Assembly (NCBI GenBank): GCA_043765375.1
Contig: JAYUJH010000031.1
Coordinates: forward strand, 1-64,000
Source: JAYUJH01 sp043765375
GTDB lineage: Bacteria > Pseudomonadota > Alphaproteobacteria > Rickettsiales > UBA998
Direction of reading: 5' to 3'
Length of the DNA: 64,000 bases
In this document: positions 16,525 to 26,080 of the stretch, in pieces
How the letters are laid out: the number at the start of each line of letters is the position of its first letter
How positions within the stretch are numbered: the first letter of the stretch is position 1
Notes under the pieces: model-generated
What the model saw: only the letters and a program-made list of their open reading frames with translations
What the model was told of the DNA's origin: nothing
Databases searched by the model: none
Program-made: the position numbers and the translations under genes

Positions 16525-19500
16525 ATGGTTGAAGCGGCGATGGCAATGCAAGATTTGTCACAAAATTGGCAATTAAAATTATGGAATAATGTGAGTGACG
16601 GCACGGCGTTGTTAGCTGCTCGCAAGCATTTGGGACAAAGTGCAAAGCCATTATTATTTGTAACTCATAATGATAAGCAATTATCAGCACTCACCAAAGC
16701 AGCGCAATTTTTTCTGCCTGAAATTAATGTGATTACTCTGCCCGCTTGGGATTGTATGCCATATGATAGGAGCGCACCAGCTCGGGCGATTTTGGCAAAG
16801 CGTGCTAGCGGGTTATGCGATATTTTGCGCTTAAACTCATTAAAGCAACCGATGATTGTGTTGACGACTGCCAGTTCATTCATACAAAAATTGCCACCAT
16901 TATCACAATTTGCGGATAAATCATTGCATTTGCAAGTTGGTGAAAATATATCTCATGATATAATCGCTGATTATCTGGTGGAATATGGTTACCGCCGAGC
17001 TGCAAAAGTCATGGAAACGGGCGAGTTTGCGATGCGAGGCAATATTATTGATTTGTTTCCAGCTAATGCCAAAAATCCGTATCGCTTGGATTTATTCGGT
17101 GAAACAATAGAGAGCATCAAGGAGATTGACCCTATTTCACAACGTAGTATGGAGGTGAGCATCAAGCAATTATCCATTTGTGCAACCTCAGAATTGCAGG
17201 TGAACCCAGCGGGAATTGATGAGTTTCGTAAGAGATATTTACTTAATTTTGGTGCATCAAAAGCAAGTGATGGGTTATATCACGGGGTTGTTGGTGGCTA
17301 TTATCATGCGGGAATGGAGCATTATTTGCCATATTTTTATGCGCAAAAATTGCTGAAATTGACTGATTTTTTGCCCAATGCGTCCATAATGCTTGATGTT
17401 AGTGTTAATAAAACTTTGTATGAACGCACAGAATTGGTGCAAGATTATTATCAAGCGAGAATCACGCATCAACGGGCATCTCGCAAAGATGCAGCGATTT
17501 ATAACCCAATTGAGCCGCAAGAACTTTATTTGAATGAAGCGGATTTGAGTGAATTATTTGTTTCACGTGAAACATTTTTGTTACATAATTTTGATGCAGG
17601 CAAAAGCGGGCTTAATTTGCATACTCGCCCTGCTAAACAGATTTTTGCAACCGTGAAAACCAAAGAAATCACACCGATGGAATATTTATGTGAGGAAGTG
17701 GCAAAAGATGAAGGCTTAATTGTGCTTGCGGGCAATAGCACAGGGAGTTTGGAGCGATTAAAAAACTTGACTGAGGCACAAAAATTACCCGCAAAAATAA
17801 TTGCCGATTGGCGGGAATTGGTGGCACAAAAATCAGGATTATTTCTGGTGCAGCTTGAATTAACTCGGGGATTTTATGCGCAATCCTCCAGCAATGATGG
17901 GCGAGATATTGTTGTTTATAGCGAAGAAGATCTGCTCGGGCGCAAGATAATTCAGTTGCGCAAACGTCGCAATTCAGCCGAAGCATTTATGTCAGAGGCT
18001 AGCAGTTTTGAAGTTGGTGAAACTTTGGTGCATCAAGATCATGGAATTGGTAGGTTTGATGGGTTGGAAACATTAAATGTGCATGGGTTGCGTCATGATT
18101 GTTTGAAGCTGGTTTATCAAAATAATGATCGCTTATTTTTACCAGTTGAAAATATGGATTTAATCACTCGCCATGGTGGTGATTTGTCTGATAATGAGTT
18201 GGATAAGCTCGGTGCAGGCAATTGGCAAGCAAGGAAAGCATCATATAAACATAAGCTCCGCATGACTGCCGAGGAGTTATTGCGTATTGCGGCAATGCGT
18301 GAATTGAGCAAAGCGCAGGCTCTCTCGCCTATTCCTGATGCTTATGGTGATTTTATCAGTTTGTTTCCATATGAAACAACGGAAGATCAGCAATCAGCGA
18401 TTGAAGATGTGTTGATAGATTTGAATAGCGAAAAACCGATGGATAGGTTGATATGCGGCGATGTTGGCTATGGCAAAACGGAAGTTGCTTTGCGAGCAGC
18501 CTTTGCTGCCGCCGCTGATGTGGTGCGCCCAATGCAAGTGGCGTTTGTTGCACCAACAACATTGCTGGTGCGGCAACATTTTCATCATGTGAAACACCGT
18601 TTTGCAGCATCTGGTTTGAATGTGGCGCAGCTTTCACGGTTGATAACGCCAAAACAAGCGAAAGAAGTGCGTGAAGGGTTGGAGCGTGGCACGATTGACG
18701 TGGTGGTTGGAACACATGCTTTGCTGGCGGATAGCATTAATTTTGCACGTTTGGGGTTGCTAATTGTTGATGAAGAACAACGTTTTGGGGTGAAACAAAA
18801 AGAAAAGCTGAAAAAGTTAAAATCAGATATTCATGTGCTTACAATGTCTGCAACGCCAATTCCACGCACATTGCAAATGTCACTCACGGGGGTGCGAGAT
18901 TTGAGCTTAATCACCACTCCGCCAGTTGATAGGTTGGCGGTGCGCAGCTTTGTGATGCCATATGATGCGGTGGTGCTGAAAGAGGCAATCACGCGGGAAT
19001 TGCACCGTGGGGGGATTGTGTTTTATGTCACACCACGCATTGCGGATTTACCAGAGATTAAAGCGAAAATTGCTGAGATTGCTCCAAATGCAAGGCTTGC
19101 CGTGGCACATGGTCAGATGAGTCCCTCGGAACTTGATGTGGTGATGAACGATGTTTATGATGGCAAATGCGATATTTTGCTTTCAACCTCAATCATTGAG
19201 TCTGGAATTGATGTTCCATTGGCTAATACGATGATTATCAACCGTGCTGATAGGTTTGGGTTGGCGCAATTATATCAGTTGCGGGGCAGGGTGGGGCGTG
19301 GCAAAGTGCGGGCTTATGCTTATTTTACCATACCGCATCACGGGGCGATGAGCGCACAGGCAGTGCGACGGTTGGAGGTGATGCAATCGCTTGATAGTTT
19401 AGGGGCAGGGTTCACGCTTGCCAGCCATGATATGGATATTCGTGGGTTTGGTAATTTGGTGGGTGATGAACAATCAGGTCATGTGAAAGAAGTTGGAATT

Positions 19501-20037
19501 GAGCTTTATCAACAAATGCTAAGTGAGGCAGTGGCACAAGCGAGGGCGGATAAAGCATTGAATGTTGGTGAGGCGGTGCATGAAACCCCTACTGATTGGT
19601 CACCACAATTGAGTTTGGGGCTTTCTATTTTTATTCCAGAAGAATATGTGGAAGATTTATCATTGCGTTTGAGCTTATATCGTAGGGCTTCAAAACTTAA
19701 CAGCGAGGCAGAAATTGAAAGTTTCGCTGCCGAATTAGTTGATAGGTTTGGCAAAATCCCCCCAGAAGTTGAGCATTTATTTGCAACTATTGGTTTGAAA
19801 TGTTTATGCAAAGAGGCTGGAATTGCTAAGATTGATACAGGCCCTAAAGGTGCAGTGTTGCATTTTCAAGCAGGGGCAGTGAAAAAACCCGAGGCTTTGA
19901 TTGGTTTTATTCATCGCCATAGCAAAAAAATGAAAATGCGCCCTGATAATTCAGTTTTTTATGCGTCAGAATGGTCAAATGATGCGCAAAAATTGAGCGA
20001 TATCAAGCAATTAATTAATAATATCAAATCATTATAA
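16525..20037 (+). CDS. mfd: Transcription-repair coupling factor
   Basis: Mfd removes RNA polymerase stalled at DNA damage and recruits UvrA. The 1170-residue protein has the UvrB-like N-terminal region (LPAWDCMPYDRSAPA; MRGNIIDLFPA), the RNA-polymerase-interacting domain (GETLVHQDHGIGRFDGLE) and the RecG-like motor with Walker A (CGDVGYGKTEVALRAA), DEEQ box (LIVDEEQRFGVKQKEKLK), motif III (TMSATPIPRTL) and motif VI (QLRGRVGRG). The C-terminal TRCF domain that binds UvrA closes the protein. Length and motif order are normal. It follows sdhE closely and precedes gltX by 111 bases. Confidence 0.97.
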   Translation: MVEAAMAMQDLSQNWQLKLWNNVSDGTALLAARKHLGQSAKPLLFVTHNDKQLSALTKAAQFFLPEINVITLPAWDCMPYDRSAPARAILAKRASGLCDILRLNSLKQPMIVLTTASSFIQKLPPLSQFADKSLHLQVGENISHDIIADYLVEYGYRRAAKVMETGEFAMRGNIIDLFPANAKNPYRLDLFGETIESIKEIDPISQRSMEVSIKQLSICATSELQVNPAGIDEFRKRYLLNFGASKASDGLYHGVVGGYYHAGMEHYLPYFYAQKLLKLTDFLPNASIMLDVSVNKTLYERTELVQDYYQARITHQRASRKDAAIYNPIEPQELYLNEADLSELFVSRETFLLHNFDAGKSGLNLHTRPAKQIFATVKTKEITPMEYLCEEVAKDEGLIVLAGNSTGSLERLKNLTEAQKLPAKIIADWRELVAQKSGLFLVQLELTRGFYAQSSSNDGRDIVVYSEEDLLGRKIIQLRKRRNSAEAFMSEASSFEVGETLVHQDHGIGRFDGLETLNVHGLRHDCLKLVYQNNDRLFLPVENMDLITRHGGDLSDNELDKLGAGNWQARKASYKHKLRMTAEELLRIAAMRELSKAQALSPIPDAYGDFISLFPYETTEDQQSAIEDVLIDLNSEKPMDRLICGDVGYGKTEVALRAAFAAAADVVRPMQVAFVAPTTLLVRQHFHHVKHRFAASGLNVAQLSRLITPKQAKEVREGLERGTIDVVVGTHALLADSINFARLGLLIVDEEQRFGVKQKEKLKKLKSDIHVLTMSATPIPRTLQMSLTGVRDLSLITTPPVDRLAVRSFVMPYDAVVLKEAITRELHRGGIVFYVTPRIADLPEIKAKIAEIAPNARLAVAHGQMSPSELDVVMNDVYDGKCDILLSTSIIESGIDVPLANTMIINRADRFGLAQLYQLRGRVGRGKVRAYAYFTIPHHGAMSAQAVRRLEVMQSLDSLGAGFTLASHDMDIRGFGNLVGDEQSGHVKEVGIELYQQMLSEAVAQARADKALNVGEAVHETPTDWSPQLSLGLSIFIPEEYVEDLSLRLSLYRRASKLNSEAEIESFAAELVDRFGKIPPEVEHLFATIGLKCLCKEAGIAKIDTGPKGAVLHFQAGAVKKPEALIGFIHRHSKKMKMRPDNSVFYASEWSNDAQKLSDIKQLINNIKSL

Positions 20038-20148
20038 ATAGGTCATATTTTGTTTTTCGCTAGCGCATCAGCGAAATCACAATATAACCTAGCTAACCCA
20101 TAAACAAACATATTTACAAAAACATTCAAACATAATAAACATTGAGAT

Positions 20149-21486
20149 ATGAAAAATATAAAAGTTAGATTTGCTCCGTCACCAACAGGTTTTTTGCATG
20201 TGGGTAATGTTCGCACCGCCCTTGCCAATTGGCTGTTTGCTCGCCAGCAAGGCGGTTCATTTATGTTGCGCATTGATGATACTGATGCGGAGCGTTCACG
20301 AGATGAATATGAGGAGGCAATCAAAACTGATTTGAGCTGGCTCGGGTTGGATTGGGATTGTCAAGAAAAACAATCATCACGGTTGGAACAATATGAAATT
20401 GCCAAGCAAAAATTGTTAAAATCAGGTCGGATTTACGCTTGCTATGAAACGGCGGAAGAGTTGGATATTAAGCGCAAAATGTTGATTTCACGGGGCAAAC
20501 CACCAGTTTATGATAGGGGGGCGTTGCAACTAACAAAGTCACAAATTGCGGATTATGAGGCGCAGGGGCGAAATGCGCATTATCGCTTTTTGTTGGAAGA
20601 TAAGGATATAATATGGCAGGATTTAATTAGGGGGGAAACTAGATTTTCGGGCAATTTCGCCAGCGACCCTGTGGCTTTTCGTGAGGACGGTATGCCGCTT
20701 TTCACCTTTGCAAGTTGTGTTGATGATGGCGAGTTTAGAATAACTCATATTTTGCGAGGTGAAGATCATGTTAGCAACTCGGCGGTGCAGTTGCAGATTT
20801 TTGAGGCGTTAGGATATGACGTCCCACAACTTGGACATATGGCTTTGCTAAGCTCAAGTGAGGGCAAACTCTCAAAACGTGAGGGTAGCACTTCCATTGG
20901 TGAGTTGCGGGAAAAGGGGATTATGCCGCTTGCAATCACATCATATTTGGCGAAAATTGGAACTTCGGATAGTGTGGAATTGGCGAGTGATTTGCAGGAT
21001 TTGGTGGATAATTTTGGTTGTGCCAAGTTTGGGCGTTCAACTGCGATATTTGAGGATTTGGAGCTTGTGCGTTTGAATGCAAAATTGTTGCATGATGCGC
21101 CATTTGATGCGATTGAGAATTGGTTGCAACAGCATGATTTGCAAATTGACGCCTATTTTTGGGATAAAATCAAAGCGAATATCTCCCAACTTGATGAAGT
21201 TAAAATATGGTGGGAGATGGTTGCAAACCCAGTAACTCCCAAAATTGATGAACCAGATTATTGCAATTTAGCAGCAAAAATGTTGCCAAGTGGTGAGCTA
21301 AATCATGCTTCATGGAAGGATTTCACCAGCTCTTTGGCGGAGGCAACAGGGCGCAAAGGCAAGCAATTATTCATGCCGTTGCGATTGGCTCTGACGGCAA
21401 GGAGCGATGGCCCAGAACTGCCAGTGCTGTTTGCGTTGCTTGGGCGTGAGAAAATAATCAAGCGATTGAGCGGAATTATTGCCTGA
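20149..21486 (+). CDS. gltX: Glutamyl-tRNA synthetase
   Basis: Class I aminoacyl-tRNA synthetase that charges tRNA with glutamate. The HIGH-type motif is in FAPSPTGFLHVGNVRTAL at residue 6 onward, and the KMSKS-type loop is KLSKREGS near residue 240. DDTDAERSRDEY and the conserved RGEDHVSN segment lie between them. At 445 residues it is of the shorter type; alphaproteobacteria often carry two gltX copies, one of which charges tRNA-Gln for later amidation, and I cannot tell which this is. The start ATG 20149 gives the canonical N-terminus. A 12-bp tandem repeat begins at the stop codon. Confidence 0.95.
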   Translation: MKNIKVRFAPSPTGFLHVGNVRTALANWLFARQQGGSFMLRIDDTDAERSRDEYEEAIKTDLSWLGLDWDCQEKQSSRLEQYEIAKQKLLKSGRIYACYETAEELDIKRKMLISRGKPPVYDRGALQLTKSQIADYEAQGRNAHYRFLLEDKDIIWQDLIRGETRFSGNFASDPVAFREDGMPLFTFASCVDDGEFRITHILRGEDHVSNSAVQLQIFEALGYDVPQLGHMALLSSSEGKLSKREGSTSIGELREKGIMPLAITSYLAKIGTSDSVELASDLQDLVDNFGCAKFGRSTAIFEDLELVRLNAKLLHDAPFDAIENWLQQHDLQIDAYFWDKIKANISQLDEVKIWWEMVANPVTPKIDEPDYCNLAAKMLPSGELNHASWKDFTSSLAEATGRKGKQLFMPLRLALTARSDGPELPVLFALLGREKIIKRLSGIIA

Positions 21487-21515
21487 AATATCACCTGAAA
21501 TATCACCTGAAATAT
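21484..21515 (+). repeat. 12-bp tandem repeat starting at the gltX stop
   Basis: The unit TGAAATATCACC is present twice, followed by a partial third copy (TGAAATATAGGC). Because the unit is a multiple of three, each copy carries an in-frame TGA after the gltX stop. Confidence 0.85.
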
Positions 21516-21546
21516 AGGCGAAAAATAACTGGATAAAGGTGCAAAA

Positions 21547-21918
21547 ATGAATTATTATGATAAAATGATAATTAGACTTTTGCGTGTCAATACTATATTT
21601 AATATTTCATATAAGAGAGACTTGCTGGTCAAAGTTTTGTTAATTATGGGCTGTTTGAATATTGCCTCTTGTCGCCCAATTGCGTTTTATTATGCGCAAC
21701 CATCGGGCCCGCCTGAATATCGCCTAGGGTGGGAAGATGGCTGTGATTCTGGCATTTCTGCAACTGATACCTTCACCTATAAAATATTATATGGCTTTCG
21801 CAAACGCCCTGAGTTTGGTAATAATGAGTTATATAAAACTGCATGGAATGAGGGCTATGCTTATTGTAGCAATGGCGCAGCTCACACTGAAAAATGGGAT
21901 ATTGGGGTGGAATATTAA
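21547..21918 (+). CDS. Putative lipoprotein with a GWxDGCxSG motif
   Basis: A 123-residue protein of unknown function. A basic N-terminal stretch precedes the hydrophobic segment LLVKVLLIMGCLNIASC, in which SC fits a lipoprotein processing site (LNIASC). The mature part has PPEYRLGWEDGCDSGISA, then YKILYGFRKRPEF and YKTAWNEGYAYC, with two Cys that could form a disulfide. The repeated Gly-Trp-x-x-Gly pattern resembles a family of short lipoproteins I have seen in alphaproteobacteria and Legionella, without a known role. ATG 21547 is 13 bases after AAGG. The start may lie further in, since 30 residues before the signal core is long. Confidence 0.6.
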   Translation: MNYYDKMIIRLLRVNTIFNISYKRDLLVKVLLIMGCLNIASCRPIAFYYAQPSGPPEYRLGWEDGCDSGISATDTFTYKILYGFRKRPEFGNNELYKTAWNEGYAYCSNGAAHTEKWDIGVEY

Positions 21919-22017
21919 TATGTCATTAGGTTCAACTGGTGTTTTTGGCACAAAAATTGCATAATGCTATGTGTGGATAGCATAAAATAGTATGTGGATA
22001 TTTATTAAAGGTCAGGC

Positions 22018-22419
22018 GTGGATTATTCTCAAATAAAACTAATGCAAATGATGGAAATTAAAATGGGATATTTGGCTGAAAAGCAAGATATTTTGTCGCA
22101 AAACGTTGTCAATGTGGACACTCCGGGATATAAACCAAAGCAGCTGAGGGAGCTGGATTTTGAACACATGGCGATGTCAGAAGCGAGGCGTTTGAAAATG
22201 AAAACTAGTTCGGCAGGGAGCAGCATGGAGGGGGTGAAGCAATCGCAGGATTTTCGCAATCAAGTGCAACGCAAAACTTATGAAACAACGCCAGTTGAAA
22301 ATGCAGTTTCGCTAGAGGAGCAAATGGCAAAAGTTGCGCAAAACCAGATGGAATATGCGACGGTGACCAATCTTTATAGCAAAACTAGTTCTATGTTTCG
22401 CTTGGCGATTGGCAATTAA
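22018..22419 (+). CDS. flgB: Flagellar basal-body rod protein FlgB
   Basis: FlgB forms the proximal rod of the flagellum together with FlgC, FlgF and FliE. The 133-residue protein has the N-terminal rod signature (LSQNVVNVDTPGYKPKQL) and the C-terminal coiled-coil part (ENAVSLEEQMAKVAQNQMEY) typical of FlgB. The start is a GTG at 22018. It is the first gene of a short flgB-flgC operon that lies apart from the flgI-flgL cluster at 43-49 kb. FliE, which often follows flgC, is absent here. Confidence 0.94.
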   Translation: MDYSQIKLMQMMEIKMGYLAEKQDILSQNVVNVDTPGYKPKQLRELDFEHMAMSEARRLKMKTSSAGSSMEGVKQSQDFRNQVQRKTYETTPVENAVSLEEQMAKVAQNQMEYATVTNLYSKTSSMFRLAIGN

Positions 22420-22455
22420 AAATGATAATATATCAAGGTTTTTTGAGAGGAAATT

Positions 22456-22869
22456 ATGGTTGATTTAGTTAATTCAATGTTTATTGCAGCTTCTGGAATG
22501 AGGGCGCAGGGTGACCGTTTGCGAGTTGTTGCACAGAATATCGCCAATGTTGATACAACGGGGGCAAACCCAAATGAAGCTCCTTATCGCCGTAAGGTTG
22601 TGTCGTTTGATAATCATTTGGATCGTGAAATGGACGCAGATTTAGTGCGTGTTAGCAAATATGGAGTGGATAGGAGCGATTTTATTAAGAAATATGACCC
22701 GTCGCACCCCGCCGCTGACGATGGTGGATATGTGCAAATGCCAAATGTGAATCTCATGATGGAAATGGTGGATATGCGGGAGGCGAGGCGTGCATATGAG
22801 GCAAATGTTAATATTGTGGAGGTGACAAAAGGAATGCTGATGCAAACGATTAACATGTTAAAAACATAA
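22456..22869 (+). CDS. flgC: Flagellar basal-body rod protein FlgC
   Basis: Proximal rod subunit of the flagellum. The 137-residue protein shows the rod N-terminus (AASGMRAQGDRLRVVAQNIA followed by NVDTTG) and the conserved C-terminal helix (MVDMREARRAYEANVNIVEV). AGAGG lies 7-11 bases upstream of ATG 22456. It starts 36 bases after flgB and is not followed by fliE; the next gene encodes a peroxiredoxin. Confidence 0.95.
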   Translation: MVDLVNSMFIAASGMRAQGDRLRVVAQNIANVDTTGANPNEAPYRRKVVSFDNHLDREMDADLVRVSKYGVDRSDFIKKYDPSHPAADDGGYVQMPNVNLMMEMVDMREARRAYEANVNIVEVTKGMLMQTINMLKT

Positions 22870-22953
22870 TTTTATATGCGGTTTTTTGTTGCAACTAAGG
22901 CAAAACTGATATACGTTTAGTAAAATTATTGAATGTATTTTGGAGGATTATAT

Positions 22954-23556
22954 ATGAGCGTTTTAGTTGGCAAGCAAGCACCAGATTTCACGGCAACCGC
23001 AATCATGGCAGATGGTGAAATTGTTGATAAGTTTAATTTAACATCGCATATTAAAGGAAAAATTGGAATATTATTTTTCTATCCATTGGATTTCACCTTT
23101 GTTTGTCCATCGGAAATTATCGCATTTCACAACCGTGTTGATGAGTTCAAAACTCGTGGAGCAGAAGTGATTGGAGTGAGCGTTGATTCGCATTTTTCTC
23201 ACATTGCATGGCGCAATACTCCCGTTGAAAAAGGTGGAATTGGCGCAATTAAGTTCCCGCTTGTTGCAGATTTAACTAAAAGAATCGCCCGTGATTATGA
23301 CGTGTTGGTCAATGAAGCCGTAGCATTTCGTGGCACATTTATGATTGATAAAAAAGGAGTGGTTCGCCATCAGGTGATAAATGACTTGCCGTTGGGACGA
23401 AATGTTGATGAGGCTTTGCGTATGTTGGACGCACTTAATTTTCATGAAGAAAATGGCGATGTTTGTCCCGCTGGCTGGAATAGAGGTGCAGATGGTATGA
23501 AGCCAAATGCAGCTGGTGTTGCTAGTTATTTGAATAAGCACGCTACAAGCCTTTAG
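22954..23556 (+). CDS. 2-Cys peroxiredoxin (AhpC/Prx type)
   Basis: Reduces hydrogen peroxide and organic peroxides. The 200-residue protein has the thioredoxin-like start VGKQAPDFTATA, the peroxidatic Cys in FTFVCPSEIIAF (about residue 51), and a resolving Cys near the C-terminus in GDVCPAGWNRG. TFMIDKKGVVRH is typical. Start chosen at ATG 22954, with TGGAGGA 7 bases upstream; an ATG at 22933 lies before that ribosome site. The next gene, 27 bases on, is thioredoxin reductase, so the two probably form a redox operon in which the reductase, via thioredoxin, recycles the peroxiredoxin. Confidence 0.94.
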   Translation: MSVLVGKQAPDFTATAIMADGEIVDKFNLTSHIKGKIGILFFYPLDFTFVCPSEIIAFHNRVDEFKTRGAEVIGVSVDSHFSHIAWRNTPVEKGGIGAIKFPLVADLTKRIARDYDVLVNEAVAFRGTFMIDKKGVVRHQVINDLPLGRNVDEALRMLDALNFHEENGDVCPAGWNRGADGMKPNAAGVASYLNKHATSL

Positions 23557-23583
23557 TCTTCACCTTATATTGTTGGTTGTTAT

Positions 23584-24522
23584 ATGTCATTAGTTCATGA
23601 GTGCGATGTTTTAATTTTAGGTTCAGGCGCAGCCGGTTGCAGTGCGGCAATTTACGCAGCGAGAGCTGGGCGTAAAACTATTATGGTGCATGGTATGCAA
23701 CCGGGTGGACAACTGACAATAACAACCGATGTTGAAAATTATCCTGGATTTGCCGAACCGATTCAAGGTCCTTGGTTGATGGAGCAGATGGCTGAGCAGG
23801 CGAAAAATGTTGGTGCGGAAATTATTTATGATTATATTGCATCGGTAGATTTGAGTGCAGAGCCATTTGTTTGCGTTGGTGATGGTGGTGATAAATATAT
23901 AGGCAAATCTTTGGTGATTGCAACGGGCGCATCGGCACGTTGGTTGGGTCTTGAGAGCGAAAAAAAATTTCAGAATTATGGTGTTTCAGCCTGTGCAACC
24001 TGCGATGGATTTTTCTTCAAGCAAAAGCCAGTAGCTGTGATTGGTGGTGGAAATAGTGCGGTTGAAGAGGCATTATTTTTGGCGCAAATTGCCAGCAAAG
24101 TGACATTAATTCATCGGCGTGATAGTCTGCGAGCAGAAAAGATAATGCAAGAGCGATTATTCGCAAACCCAAAAATTAATGTGATATGGGATAGTGTGGT
24201 TGATGATTTTGTTGGAACTGATGCGCCGATTTCACTCACTGGAGTGGCAATAACGAATATTAAAAGCGGTGAAAAATCAGTGCTTGAAGTTGATGGTGCA
24301 TTTGTAGCAATTGGTCACGATCCAAACACGAAATTATTTCCAGTTTTGCAAAAAGATGATGTGGGATATTTAGTAACTAAAGCTGATAGCACTAAAACCA
24401 ATATAGCTGGAGTATTTGCAGCGGGCGATGTGCAGGACGCAATTTTTCGCCAAGCAATAACAGCAGCTGGAACAGGTTGCATGGCAGCATTAGAGGCGGA
24501 CAGATTTTTGGCCGGTCATTAA
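23584..24522 (+). CDS. trxB: Thioredoxin reductase
   Basis: Flavoprotein that passes electrons from NADPH to thioredoxin. The 312-residue protein has an FAD-binding motif (ILGSGAAGCSAAIYAARAG), the redox pair CATCDG near residue 139, the NADPH-binding motif (VAVIGGGNSAVEEALFLA) and the late FAD motif (GVFAAGDVQDAIFRQAITAA). Length and motif order are standard for the low-molecular-weight bacterial enzyme. It directly follows the peroxiredoxin gene. Confidence 0.96.
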   Translation: MSLVHECDVLILGSGAAGCSAAIYAARAGRKTIMVHGMQPGGQLTITTDVENYPGFAEPIQGPWLMEQMAEQAKNVGAEIIYDYIASVDLSAEPFVCVGDGGDKYIGKSLVIATGASARWLGLESEKKFQNYGVSACATCDGFFFKQKPVAVIGGGNSAVEEALFLAQIASKVTLIHRRDSLRAEKIMQERLFANPKINVIWDSVVDDFVGTDAPISLTGVAITNIKSGEKSVLEVDGAFVAIGHDPNTKLFPVLQKDDVGYLVTKADSTKTNIAGVFAAGDVQDAIFRQAITAAGTGCMAALEADRFLAGH

Positions 24523-24572
24523 TATTTGCATGAACCGCTATTTTGTGGTATATTTGATTTAGGAGATATTAT

Positions 24573-24794
24573 ATGAATGACTTGATTGTTAAAAAATCTA
24601 ATTTGGCCATAACTAGGTTTGTAGCTCGTGAAATTAAGTTCGCACGAAATTGTTTTGAGAAAGCATGTGATGTTATGTATGGTTCAAAAGAGAGAACTAG
24701 AATTACCATGATAATGTGTTTCGCTTTGATAGGATTTGCTTTTGCACTTGGAGAAATTTCGGCAAACGGTGGATTTTGTGCAATAGGGAACTAG
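24573..24794 (+). CDS. Small single-span membrane protein, unknown
   Basis: A 73-residue protein with a basic N-terminal half (FVAREIKFARNCFEKACDVM) and one likely membrane segment near residues 47-62 (ITMIMCFALIGFAFALGEI). It has a good ribosome site (TTAGGAGA, 7-8 bases before ATG), which is the main reason to call it real. Its stop codon overlaps the end of the convergent purD by four bases. I recognise no family. It could be a small stress or envelope protein following trxB. Confidence 0.5.
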   Translation: MNDLIVKKSNLAITRFVAREIKFARNCFEKACDVMYGSKERTRITMIMCFALIGFAFALGEISANGGFCAIGN

Positions 24795-26074
24795 AGTTTT
24801 TCTTTAGCTATTGCTCTCCAACCAATGTCATTGCGATAAAAACCCTGTGGCCAATTGACGGTTCTTACGGCTTCATAAGCATTAGAAGCCGCTCCGTTAA
24901 CGTTCACACCAGTCGCTGTTACCCCTAAGACTCTTCCGCCAATTGCTATTATTTCATTGTTGTTAACTGCGGTTCCAGCGTGAAAGATGTTAACATTTGG
25001 TAATGCGCTTGTTTCACTCAGCCCGTTAATAACACTACCCTTTTCATAATTTTCTGGATATCCTTTGCTCGCCATAACTACACACAAAGCAGCGTCATTG
25101 CTAAAATTAAACTTATCAGGTAAAATATTTTGTGCAGCATTGAAACATATTTGCAAAAAATCATCTTGCAGGCGAGTCAAGATAACTTGAGTTTCTGGGT
25201 CACCGAGGCGAGTATTAAACTCAATTAATTTTGGGTGATCATTTTCAATCATTAATCCCGCAAATAAAACTCCATGGTAAGGAGTGCCACGTTGCTTCAT
25301 TGCAATGATTGTTGGGTTGACTATTTGTGCCATAATTTTATGTTCAAGCGAATCATTCACAATTGGAGCAGGAGAATAAGCACCCATTCCACCCGTATTT
25401 GGCCCTTTATCACCATCATAAGCGGTTTTATGATCCTGCGCTGAGCCAAATGCAACGGCTGTTTCGCCATTACAAATAGCAAAAAAACTAAGTTCTTCAC
25501 CCGTTAAAAACTCTTCAATGACAATTGAGTTGCCCGCCGCTCCAAACTTTCCACCAAAAATATCATTAATTGCTTCATTTGCTTGCGCGTGAGATATGCA
25601 AATAACAACTCCTTTTCCAGCAGCTAAGCCGTCTGCTTTTACTACCAAGGGCAATTTGTGCGTTGCAGCATAAGCTAGTGCCTCGGCGCAATCATAAAAA
25701 TGTGCATAATTTGCGGTTGGAATATTTGCTTCTGTGCAGATTAATTTGGTGAATGCTTTGGAAGATTCCAGTTGCGATGCTGCTTGCGATGGTGCAAAAA
25801 CTAGCACTCCCGCTTCTCGCAACGCATCACTTACTCCATCAACCAAAGGTTGTTCAGGGCCTATGATGACTAAATCAATATTAGTGCAAAATGCTATCAT
25901 TTCCGCAATGTTACCGAATGAAATGCAAGTCGCATCGCTCGCTATTCCACCATTGCCTTCAGCGCAAAAAACTTCACCGCAATATTTTGATTTGCGCAGT
26001 GATTTGATAATCGCATGTTCTCGCCCGCCATTACCAATAACTAAAACACGACAATCGGGAGAGAGTTTTTTCAC
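24791..26074 (-). CDS. purD: Phosphoribosylamine-glycine ligase
   Basis: Joins glycine to phosphoribosylamine in the second step of purine synthesis, using ATP. The 427-residue protein shows the N-terminal motif VLVIGNGGREHAIIKSL, the ATP-grasp domain (VVKADGLAAGKGVVICIS), the signature GPNTGGMGAYSPAP and the late RLGDPETQVILTRL. Length is standard. It follows gltA by 6 bases and is the distal gene of a gltA-purD pair on the minus strand. Confidence 0.96.
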   Translation of the reverse strand: MKKLSPDCRVLVIGNGGREHAIIKSLRKSKYCGEVFCAEGNGGIASDATCISFGNIAEMIAFCTNIDLVIIGPEQPLVDGVSDALREAGVLVFAPSQAASQLESSKAFTKLICTEANIPTANYAHFYDCAEALAYAATHKLPLVVKADGLAAGKGVVICISHAQANEAINDIFGGKFGAAGNSIVIEEFLTGEELSFFAICNGETAVAFGSAQDHKTAYDGDKGPNTGGMGAYSPAPIVNDSLEHKIMAQIVNPTIIAMKQRGTPYHGVLFAGLMIENDHPKLIEFNTRLGDPETQVILTRLQDDFLQICFNAAQNILPDKFNFSNDAALCVVMASKGYPENYEKGSVINGLSETSALPNVNIFHAGTAVNNNEIIAIGGRVLGVTATGVNVNGAASNAYEAVRTVNWPQGFYRNDIGWRAIAKEKL

Positions 26075-26080
26075 GCAATA